Below, piece by piece: positions 14,601-26,600 of a DNA stretch of 64,000 nucleotides (its first letter is position 1; every line of letters begins with the position of its first letter). The notes under the pieces are model-generated. The model did not search any database and was not told where the DNA came from. It saw only the letters and a program-made list of their open reading frames with translations. Made by a program: the position numbers and the translations under genes. Origin of the DNA: Apostichopus japonicus (taxonomy: Eukaryota; Echinodermata; Holothuroidea; Aspidochirotida; Stichopodidae); NCBI RefSeq assembly GCF_037975245.1, contig NC_092562.1, positions 26,277,054 through 26,341,053 of the forward strand, in the 5' to 3' direction.

Positions 14601-17600
14601 ATGACTGGACTACTCAGTCTATCACACATAACTTGTAGTCAGTTTCTCAGATGTGACACAAAACTCAATAGTAAACTATGAGACTTTTATGGCATCATAT
14701 CAAAATTTTATTGAGCATAAACATTTTGTCAGGTACTAATACATTGTTGAATGTACCCAGAGGGTGTTGTGTTATCATACAACAGTTTTGGTTGTATTCT
14801 TTACACTGATAAAAAGAACAATGAGTTTAACTTTAAGATAAACTTTAAGGACAGCTGATTTCATCATCCATTTGAAAGTATATCACATGATTGAATTAAG
14901 GATATCTGAATATCTTGAAATTCTGAATACCTGTTAAAGCACTTGTCTTCAAAACTACAATCAAATCCTGCTAAATCATCTAGCTTAAATGATATACAAG
15001 ATATTGAGATTCGGTTTTCAATTAAACTTGCAGAATATTTTCTCTGCCATGGAAGTGAAACCTTTTCTACTAGGGTAAATGATTAAATATACATCTTAAA
15101 ACCCCATCAATATACAGCGACATGAACTAACCGATCTGTACTCTACTATCGTATTTGGTACTATATTCACACAAAGGACGCATGGTGCAAACATCACGTG
15201 AGTCTTGAGCTGCTTGCCTTAATTATAAAATAGAGTTTACTGTGCAGGCCACTGTGTAGGCTCAAATGCAATGCTTTCTGCTTACATGCGGGATCTTAAC
15301 CTAGAATACCATCAAAATTTACAAGAATTTAGAAAACCACTAGTTTAGGCAAAGCTTGTTAATAAATCTTCATGTATACAAATACCAACCTGCAACTTGG
15401 TAGCATTAATATAATCATTGCTGCCAAGAGAAACACCATTTGACTTTAAGACTGGTCTGTAGGAGTCCACTGTAAAGAATTCAATAAATCATCTAAGACA
15501 AAATTTGAGCAAATTCTGAATTTGCTGGATACTTTTATGATGGCAAATCAGTCTGAATAAACAAATATGTTTTCCATTGTCATTGTAAACAAAGTTTGAA
15601 GCAAATTTAATAATTTAATCCCGTATTCATTGATTTTATATCTATTTAAACATTTGATGACAACAATATAACAGCTATGTACAAAACTATTGTGCTACAA
15701 TAAACACAAACCAAATTGGCCAAAAAAATAAAGTGTAGTAAGAAAAACAACGATTTTGATCATACCAGTAAATATAAAGAAAAATTTGGAATGAAGCATT
15801 TTGTATAGTTTTCTTAATAAAGTGCCTAAGACAATTAAAAGGCAAAAACTGAATTAAGAGGCATATTTAGACTGTAATTACGATTTGTATAAGGAGCTTA
15901 AAACGGAAGTTTGTGCTAATAAATAATAATCAACTAAAAATTTCCAGTACTTAATAGGTAAGGGGACTGACCCTTAACGGGGGAGCCAGCAGAGAATGAA
16001 GGATTTTATGAAAGAGACAGTGTGGCTTTTAGGTCACTGAAGCGGACTTATTTGTAGGGGTGGAGGTCCTCCTCCGGAAGCAAATGAGACGTTATATAGT
16101 GCATATAAGTTAGGTCTTTTGAAGTAGCCATAAATGCAAGGTTTTACTAATAAATACTGTTTATGATGCTAAAAGGAAGAGAGGGGTCCTATTCTCCCTC
16201 AGCAAAATAAAAAAAGTTCCCTGACTAAATTTTCCCAACAACAGACAATCGGAGGAGGAACCAAAGTCCCCCTGGCCTTCCCCTTTGCGCATGCCATTGA
16301 TTGAAGGCTTTGTACATACAAGGAATGATCCCAGGAAATCTGTTTTTGTAGGCATTCTCTTGGGCTTCTCCGATCTGCTGCTGCTGTGGCATGGTAAGTT
16401 TTTGGATCTTTGTCAGTGCCTGAGGGAGAAAGTAAGAAAAATATTGATATTGATAATATCTATATTGATAATAAAAACAAACATGACATTCACAAGTCAG
16501 TAAGCTAAAAATGTATTTGATGATTAATCTACAAATTAACAACCTCAGCTAAGACATTATTAGTGTCCATTGGTTTAACTATAAGATGTTTCTTACAATG
16601 TTTCTTATGATTGTACAGGAAGAATGTAAGGGAATAATGCTATGAACTTGTCTTTAGTGAGATGTTTGTAACTGTACTGTAAGTGTACTGTACTGAATCA
16701 CACGTAACCACTGATGACAGGTGAATGTGTTAATATAAGTTACAGTAAATCCGTCCGTCCGTCCGTCCGTCCATCCATCCATCTATCTAACAAAGATTCA
16801 AAAAACAACATAAATAAGTTGGAAAATACCAAAGTATATCAGCAGAGTATATTTAAGATGAGGAAACCATATTACAATGCTCAATTACTTTTCATTCTCC
16901 TCATGCATGCTGATTAAATACTCAATGGAGCCTTGTTACAGATTAATGGAGTAACTAAGCATTGGACCCTAAATGCTTTAAACAAACATAAATACTTTTA
17001 GATGTATAGAAATGAAAAAAACAACAAATTTGGAGGATTATCAGCAATTCATGCTATGTTCTAATTAGGTCCCTTTTTGAATTACTGATGATTTTAAATT
17101 ACATTAAAGTGAATAAATTAAAGTATATCTTTAACATCATTTCATAGAAACAGAAAACTTCAAGTTACATTTAGTGCATTGCAGCAGTGAAACACATTTA
17201 CCCAATAGCAAGTCTCACTAAATTTTAAGAAAACATATTTTCTCAAACACAAAAACTGCAAATTTATTACTTTAGTAAATTTGAATTTATTACTAAATCA
17301 CAAACCCGGGTAAGGACCATGTCCATTCTGTCTTCTCTCATATTTCTGATGACATTATAGATGCTGATTGTGCTATTAGATCTAAGGACATCCACCAGTT
17401 GGTACAGGGCTAGAAAAGTACCTGTTGATCCACTCCCATCTCTGTTAAAAAACCATTGCCGAATTATTTACTGAAAATTCACTTCTATGTAAGCATTCAT
17501 GATAAACATCTTTATAATCTATCTTCACTTCACTGTTTCAAATACTAGTTATTGTCTGTTTTGCTACGATGGAAATGTAGCTTTTAGTCAACCATGTAAA

Positions 17601-20600
17601 GATATCAATTGCAACAAGAAATAGTATCTGCTTTTTTATATTTATTAATCATATTTGTTATGTTTACTAATATCTGTAAGTGATGAAAGATTGTAAAACA
17701 CAAGGAGTGTTCCTAATATTATACCATATAAAAGAATTTGACAATGCAAATTGTAGTATGAAAATTTACATATTAGTTTCATGTAGGTCTGAATCCTAAA
17801 CTTTCAAGTACATTAGCAGAAAACTTGTTACCTGCAGTGGATGAGCATAGGTGACATCTTTGTCTGCTCTTGCTTCATCTTCACCTGTTTAATGAAGTCA
17901 ATCAGGTTTGTGTAATCTTCCGGAACTCCTCCTTGAGGCCAACCGTGAAATTGAAGCTGGTGGACATTTAGAATTTTGTCATCATGTATCTAGAGAAAAA
18001 AACACACATTGTAATGATAAGTGTTACATAACAGAGCTAAAGGTTGGATTTCAAAATAGATAATCCAACTACATATTACAAAAACTAATGACTAATGTAA
18101 ACAAAGAAACATGGATTAATGTTTGTGTGTAAAGCATGTATCACATCCACTATATGGTAGCATGCATCTGTATTAATTTGTTGTTTGAGGACAAACTTCA
18201 TGATAACAAGAATGATGCATATCACAAAGAAGGGATAGGACTGCCAAAACAGGCCTCAATTGTTTAGTAACAACGTTTGAGCTTTTATATGAAGTACGTA
18301 ACCTCTGCCATGATATATAAACACCTGTGGAATCCTTTAACTACCTGCAGCTGTGTTTATCACAGTGTAAAACACTCACAAAAAAGAAAAAAAACATGAT
18401 CATGTGTGAAAAACATGAATTTGTGGAACAAAATTTAGATCTAAAATGGCAAGTCATTGTGTTTCTTTGTGTAATTCATGTAAAAATGAATGGAAAATGG
18501 ATCTTGACACATTAAACAAAATGATAAAATGTACGTTTTGACATATAGCAAATCTAATGCAACTTAACTGAAGCGTAAGGTAGTGTTTGCAACTGCGTAA
18601 TTCCTGTACACTATTAAAAAACCAGAATAATCTGTCTACTTTACAATGGCTCACTGAAAGTAGACATAAGGGATATGTACATCAACACAATATGAATATT
18701 TCACTCACGTCACTGATTATCTTCAGCTTTCTGTTCGTGTATGTTTGATGATTGGTTGTCTCCTGCAAAAACACGTTCAACTCACCGAACGCCTCAGAAG
18801 TTTTCACTTTCTTAGGCCAATAGCTATAAACATCTTCATCCTTAGACAAGACAAAGGATATACAAAATGAAACATAATATAAAGATTCTCTGGAGTATAC
18901 TAGGTGAATTCCTACTGCAATGTTTTAATTTGTTTTAAGTCTGTATCAGCACAAGGAAATAATGTTCTTCACACGCCCTTAATAAATCTAGTATTAAATC
19001 GTAGTAATATTAAGAAAACTTGAAACTGAAAATTCAAAGTGCATGTGATTGAGACTATGCTGGAATTTTGAGCACATGGAGGAAGTTGATTGGATGTGAA
19101 GTTAATTTCAGATTAATTAGCCGCTTTTCAACCTAAGAATTATGAAAATGCTAAAAATAAAATTGACAGTACGTTGCTCATGATACAGTGTAGTCCAGCC
19201 TATGTTAGTTGCAAACAAATAACTGTAATTGATTGTCATATATATCTAACAATATTTTCATGAAATGACATATTCAATCAGGTGTTTATATGTATCCAGT
19301 TCATATTATATCAAGGCATTTGTTAAATGAATTTGATTAAAAGTCTAAACATATCAATGACTTATGTTGCAATCTAAAATTAAACATTTTACCGAACTGT
19401 CAACCAGCATGACTAATGTCCTGACATCTTGTTGCCAAATTATTCTCCAAAATTGTTCTGAAAGACTTTTACTTTGAGGTCCTAGGAATAAATGAAGAAG
19501 TATTGATAACGAAAGGCATTGAATGTTATTATTTCAAAAAACACAGCAACTTAACTATTTGTAAATAATATGCTCACAATTGTTTCCAGAAGAATATGCT
19601 TAGTACTAAATGGTCAACTGTTCTGCAACATGTTTTCATGTCATATCTTCAGAAGTTAACATCTGGTTATGTTATAGTGTCAGATGTACACAATGACATT
19701 GTCCATTATTAGTATTGGTACCACCCATCTATATTGTGGTGGCATTTATTAACATTTTAGTTCTGATTGCTCCACCAAAGACTAACGGCACAAGATAGTT
19801 TTGAAAGTAAGGTTCATGGGCTACTAAGTGTTGGCTAAAATGAAAGTCAAAGTACTTTGTTGATTAAATCACCTTAAAGTAACATATTCAACTAATATAG
19901 GGGTCCATAGTTCACTTAAAACTCCAAAACTTACTGGTTTGGATATTTATGAGTGATAAGCTTACCTGTCTCCCCACAACCTTAGCACACTCATTCTACC
20001 GCGCCTAGAATGTCTTGGTAATCTTTTAACACTATGCACCCTCTGTGACCTGGCTTCACAGGTCTCTGCCCTTCCTTCTCATGAGACCAAAGCCCCTCCA
20101 AAGTGGTCTCTGCCTTGGAGTCGAGTAGTAGTCCTTCCCGACAAAATGGCTACCCCCCCAACTCCTAGCCTAACATCAAATTTCTGAAGCTTCCGATGAG
20201 AGGGGTAGTACTCTCCGCCCTGTGGGGAGGGGGGGGGGACTACCCTCTACAACCCTGTACACGCCTGTACCCCTTAGCTCTAACAAAGGAGACCTAGCAG
20301 AAGATACTCTACAAGTCAAGTCAGTGCGAATGCTTCTCCGTCCGGCTGTGTTCCAACCCCCTCGGGGAGGGAGGCGGGAATGGAGACGGGTAAGCTCGTC
20401 ACTCGTAAATATCCAAACCAGTAAGTTTTGGAATATTTACTTCGCTCCTCGCTTACCTGTCTCCCCACAACCTTAGCACTGAGTGGCACTGCCCAATGGT
20501 GGGAGGCCCAAAGGTGGAACCTAGTACCCGCCGGACCTCGCATCACCGCGCTAAAAATGCCGCCTCGGCTTGTAATGAGTCTGAAAGGTAACAGGCGACG

Positions 20601-23600
20601 AACATCGTTGGTGTCCGCCAAGCTGCTGCCTTAAGGATGTCCTCTATTGGGACTCCTGCAAAGAGAGATGTCGAGGCCCCTACTCCTCTAATGTCGTGGG
20701 CTCTCTGTGTAGTCGTGCCAACTGCGAAGGGGCGAATAATCTCTGTCAGCCACCGAGAAAGGATGTCCTTAGAGGCATCTGAATAAGGTGCTCTGGGTAG
20801 TCTGAACAAGGATGTGGTTGTTCCTCTCAGGGGTTGAGCCTTGTTTAAGTACCACTTGAGAGCCCTGACTGGGCACCACAGTTTGTCCCCCGGCAGGAAG
20901 GATAGGACCTAGTTCTTGGCTATGAAGGACGAATTGGGAACCATTCTCACCCCTTGGTTCTCAAACATGATATGGTTCTGTTTCGTAGACAGAGCATGGA
21001 GACAGCTCCTTCTTCTTGCTGACGCGAGGGCGATCAGGAAAAGGGTTTTCTCAGTAAGGGCTGCCAGCGAGGCTGAAGCCAATGGTTCGTACGATGATTT
21101 AGTGAGTGCCTGCAGTACTGCTGATAGACTCCACGAAGGTTGATCTTTCTGATCCGAGGACACTTGTTTGCCATCCCCCTGATGAGCTGGGCGATGTTCC
21201 CGTTGTTGCCTGGGGTTGACCCATCTGCAAAGCCGTGGTGGATAGGGGTAATTGCCGACCTGTAGTTCTTGATGGTTGACACTTGCTTGCCCTCCTCAAA
21301 GAGGGAGTAAAGGAAGTTTACCACTTGTGCCAAAGAGGTCTCAGCTGGCAGTACCTGTCTGTTCTGGCACCATTCCCTGAATTTTCGTAGTCGGGAGTCG
21401 TAAGTTGCCACGGTTGATGTTCTCCTGGCGTCAGCTGCCACAGCGGCAGCCGCCTCCGAAAAACCCCTCTGTCGGAGGGAAGTCCTGACGACTTCCAAGC
21501 AACTAATTGAAGACCCTTGATGTCTGGGTGGTTGAGGGTCCCCCATCTTTGGGACAGCAGATGGGGTGTGTCCGGTAGGATCGCTGGGGTGTCCATTAGG
21601 GGTTGTTGGATATCCTCTGCCCCCTCTGGCTGGCCTGGTTTCTCTCGGACGGTATGGTCTTGTTCTGAATCTATCTGATGAATGGAATTCAGGTTTAGCC
21701 AGAGTTCCTCTACGTGAGACTTCTTCCTGTAACTTCTGTTGGAAGTTGCCAGCGAACAGATCATCTCCAAGGGAGGGTAAGGCTAACATCCTTACCTTGG
21801 CTTCCACCAATGGCCAGCGGATGGAGGATACAACATTCTCCCTTCTGGCCTTCACTGAACGTGTGGCGACTCGAGCGAACTGGTCGAACGCCAGTCTCAC
21901 AAGAGGCCCCAGGAGGAGCAGTACCTGACCAGCTTCGTTTCTGGACACATGGTTGTCGACCAAGGGGAGCTGCTGGTGGTGTCTCATCAGTACCTCCGCG
22001 GTGAGCATGAGGAAGGAGGTAAACTTCATCCCGGAGCATGCAGCTACGTCCACGTCGACCAGTAGCTCATCTAACTTCTTCTGGTTAGGGTTTCTGAAGA
22101 TACGTGCAAATGAGGATCCTTGTTCCGACCTCAGCTTTTCTTCAGCCTCCTATGGAAAGGATGGCGTTTGAAGAGGGCTTTCCAAGCGTCATCTGGAACC
22201 CTCATGGATCGTTCTGATTTGGCTGGAAACGCAGTCCATCTCTTCATATCTGCAATTGCCTCGAACCTATCATAGCACGCATGGCATGGTGGATCTTGGT
22301 CGGTTTGTGACCTCCCCTAGCCGTCAGGTTTGAGACCCGAGTTGGTTTGGGTGGCATGTCAGGTGACTGTTCGAAACTGGGTGTTTCCGGAAGATGTCTG
22401 CCACCCGCATCGTGAGTTTCGGATGCAATGTACCTCCTGCCATGGGGATTTCCTCCTCCTCGAGGCTACCTGTGAATTCGTCCTCTAGGGACTCGAACTC
22501 CAGGGCATCATTGGTTTCGTCTTCCAATCCCGAGAGGTTTACAGAGGCTCTGCAGTCAAGAGTGTCCTCACCGAGAATGACTGCCTCCGGTTCCTGGGTC
22601 GGTGTTGGCACCGGGACCGCACTGGTCGTGGTTGCTACCCTCTGGCTCCCAACTTCTGTCTACGCTCCGGCTCTCTGTTGCTCTCTCTCCAAGAGCGGTT
22701 TCAGGAGGCCTGTTAGTTGGGCCAGCCACGCTGGTTCTTCCTCGTGGCGTTGTTTGTGGGGCCGATGCTTCCTCTTTGCCCTTCGGTAGCCATCGTCGAA
22801 AGAGTCAGATGATTGATCTGAGGCTGGTGACCATCTCCTCCTAGTGCCTCTCCTGGGAGATCGGGACCATGATCTGGTGCATTCCCGTCTGGCTGGTTTG
22901 TGTGTGGTATCTCTTTCTCTGCTGTCATGGTCTGGGATCCAAGCAGGGGGTCGTATTGGCTGTCGCTCTCATTCCTCGCTCCGGGACCGGCCCTGGTTTT
23001 CAGCGACCCTCCGACCGCAGGTTCTCTGTTGTGCATCCCGGACTGGGCTTTCCGGTGCCTGTGGCACCTGCCTCTCCATAGGAGTGCTCCTTTGCGACCC
23101 GGCTTGGGAAGCTCTCTCGGGGCGGGCGGTGCCGGACTTCTTCCTGGGCAATTTTTTCTTGGTCGGAGCCTTGCCCTTTTCCTTGCCTTTCCTAGGAACC
23201 AAAAGTGGACGAAATCCAATGGAAAAAATCCGCTCGAAAATTTGCGATCTAGACTCTTTGTGACCCGTGAAACTGGGTCTCAGAGGGTGCAGGGTGTTAA
23301 AAGGTTACCAGGACATTGTGGGAGACAGGTAAGCGAGGAGCAAAGTAATTTAGCTAGTTTGCAATTTAATGTAGCTAAATTTATCATTTTCAAATATGAT
23401 AGTATTCACAAACTTCATAGTTCTAATTTTTATGTGTTTTCTTTGACTATTTGATAATTTAATGTAATAGGATGCACTCTATCATTCTGTAGACAATGTT
23501 CATCTTATGGTGACAGATCATATTCTACACATTATAAGTTGGTAAATTCTCACTCTCTCAGTATGGTAATAAGAGTTCAAGAATGACACTGGAATGTGTT

Positions 23601-26600
23601 ACAATCAGCAACAAACATGCTATGAAGTACTGTACAAATAGATTGATCAAAGTCATGTTATGACTTGTCAAAATCTCTTTGAAGTAAATTAAGAAACAAA
23701 TAAGTTAGGGTATGAACAGAAAGAGAGTTATCTTATGCAAATGTGTGGAGAATAACAGTAAAACATTTTCAACAAGAATGGTTTACCTCTTGCAGCTATG
23801 AACCGTGCTTTCCCATTGCGAGCCTGAAAATGAAGTACAGTACTTATAATCATTCATATCTTACTTCTATTTCCACAAATAGTTCAATTTCATTATAATA
23901 ATATTATAAAAGATGTTATTTGACAAAAGCCATCATGCATGAATTCCAAAAGGTGTGAAAACAACTTGTGGTTCATATGTTGGCTAATCATCCTACAATA
24001 AGAAACTAATAAAAAGATATGGATAGCAACCGTAAGTTAAACCATTTATCTGTACTGCTAAAAAATGTTAAGTATTTGAATTGCATATTATTGATAAATA
24101 TGGGAAACTAGCAACTACAATGTATTTTCTAGCACAACTATTATGACATAATTTAATCATTATCTGCCCTTAAAGGTGTAGTCATTTTTCAAATTACTTA
24201 TAGTGATGGATACTTTACAGCCAACAAAAAAGTCATAGAAAAAATAAAGTGTCTACTGTGAAACAGTAAAATTTATAAAAGAATTTTCCACTTAAGCACA
24301 AAAGATGTAGAAGCTCAGAAATAATACAAACCAACTACCATTTTTTGATGGATTAAATACAATTTGAATGGAGTCCAACACACCTTAACCATATTGCCAT
24401 TTTGAACCCTCATAACCACAATTTATCACAAGTAACATATATTTGTCAATAGGAGATTTTTTATCACCAAATGAGATTCATATTATGGTAGCATTTCTAA
24501 TCAATATGACACAATGATGTCATTGGTCTAATTTGGTATTAAGCTTGACAGATTCATAGGCAACAATATTGTTAAACTGTTTAGCACTCAATTAAGTAAG
24601 TGAAACCCTCTTTTGTAGCTGTAATTATTTGCTCAGTATCAACAGTAAATGTCACACTGTTTGCCAGTATATACTGTAATGGAAAGCAAGGTGCCAGTAA
24701 CAAAAAAATTGCAATGGATGAGAATCTACTGGATTGATTGATAAAAACCATCAGCCCTATGCAATTACATGCATACTATTTCTAACCCATACCACTGACG
24801 CCACAGCAATAGTACATCACTAGATATAAATGTCACTCATGCAACATGAGAGCTAGTAATATTAAAACCAAAACGAAAAGGAAAGTTAAGCAAGAAAGAA
24901 GCAAGAAAGAGGCTTAGTTGACTATTTAAAATGCTATATACATATAGTTAGCATGTTCTCACACCATCTACCATCAGTGGAACCAGTTGAATAAGAAAAA
25001 GTGATATGATGTTGCATTGTAGCAAGACACATGGAAAACATGTACAGTAATATGTCAAAAGAACCCTTTACTCATATCCAATTGCACAAGCTTGCAATGA
25101 AGATTCTTCTTCAGCTAGCAAATTACTCAGTTTCAAGTGCTCGGCAGTTTAACTGATATATACCTTTATCATGCTGGCATTGTAATAATCTGACTCTCCT
25201 GTGTTCCCAGATACCTGTAACTTTACTCTTGTATGATCATCTTGTAAAATTACAAGATTCAAAAGGAAAAACATCAACACAGTTGGATGAGCTGTTACGG
25301 GAAACATATCTTTAAACGTTGAACAATGTTTATGTCTAAAGATATGTTTAGAATATGTAGCAAATAATGGGAACTGAAACCATGACATTAAAACTAGGTG
25401 TAATTTAACAGAATTACATTCATGCAATATGTTTGAACAGGCTACCAACATGCACAATACTAAAACAAGCTGAGAAGACATAAAAAACTGGATGTACAGT
25501 AATACATATTATACACTTTTTAAGTATTCGTCAGAATACAATTAAGCACAATGTGTTACATGCAGGGATGAGACTGAGCCGGGGGAAAAAATCTGAAATT
25601 TATTGATCCCCGTCCTGGGGGAGGGGTTTAAGGGGAGGGGGTGTCCCCCTCCCCTTTAGAATTTTTTTGTCAGGTAAGGAGGGCTTAAATGCAAAATGGT
25701 GGACTCTAGATGGAATCTATCACATCACGTAACTCGCCAAAAAAATGTGGAATTTCTGCTTGTATAATTTATCCATTAGCTTTTTTGAACCAAAAAAAGG
25801 CTTTTTTGCTTGCTTTGTGCTATTTGATTCCACAAATTCGGTGTTCCTTCCCTTCACAGTCCAGCATGTTCAGCCCAAAAAAAAAAAAAAAAATTAAATA
25901 AAAAAAATTAAATAAAAAAATAAGAAAAAACGCGAATTACGAGAAAAAAAGCGAAAATGAAAAAAAAAAAAAATCGGAAATCCGCGTTTCCGCGGAAGAG
26001 TCTCATGCCTGTACATGTGTTTCGTTTAAGTAGGTATAGCACTAAGAGCTGTGATAAATTTGGAAGATCACATTCCAAGTGATAGAATTTGAAGTTGGAG
26101 TAACTTTTCTTCAACCTATCTTCATCAGTTTTCAATCAGAACCAATGTACTGCAAATGTTTTCTGCAGGATGCATAAAGTATATGTTTTATGATGACAAA
26201 TCAAATGGTTATATAATGTTGCATTGCTTCAATTTATACTATTGCTGTGGAATCTTAACAATTCTCTCCTAATGAGGAATAAACTAGTCAGTAAATTCAA
26301 CAGCAACATAATGGAATGATGCTTGCACAATACCACTTTGCATCTTACATTATTTGAATGGTATACATTATTTCACTGATGAGAAAACACTAAACAAGTA
26401 TTCAAATTTGAATGGTCTCTAAATCTTATCATGTAACAATAAACAAAAGGTATGGTCATTTGGTGTAGGTTGCATGTTTGCCATCATGCACGTACAAGAA
26501 GAATATCTGTCACAATGCAAATTGATTCTTAATACAGGCAATAGATTCATCAAGAAAACGGCATTCGTAAGCAGAGGTACTTACATGGAATGATCTTAGA

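Larger units (their letters stand above)
19924..23348 (-). mobile_element. DIRS-type tyrosine-recombinase retroelement lacking pol
   Basis: A GC-richer block of about 3.4 kb in intron 17, on the gene's strand. The order on the minus strand is terminal repeat, gag-like, tyrosine recombinase, internal complementary region, terminal repeat, as in DIRS elements. Inverted terminal repeats share GCTTACCTGTCTCCC and, further in, blocks around TTTTAACACnnTGCACCCTCTG. No reverse transcriptase, RNase H or methyltransferase was found between gag and recombinase, so this is a deletion derivative or a non-autonomous family. Edges are estimated to within about 5 bp. Confidence 0.78.

Noticed and set aside
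21566-22844. Several + strand ORFs of 70-130 codons
   Set aside because: Antisense shadows of the GC-richer DIRS gag/recombinase region.
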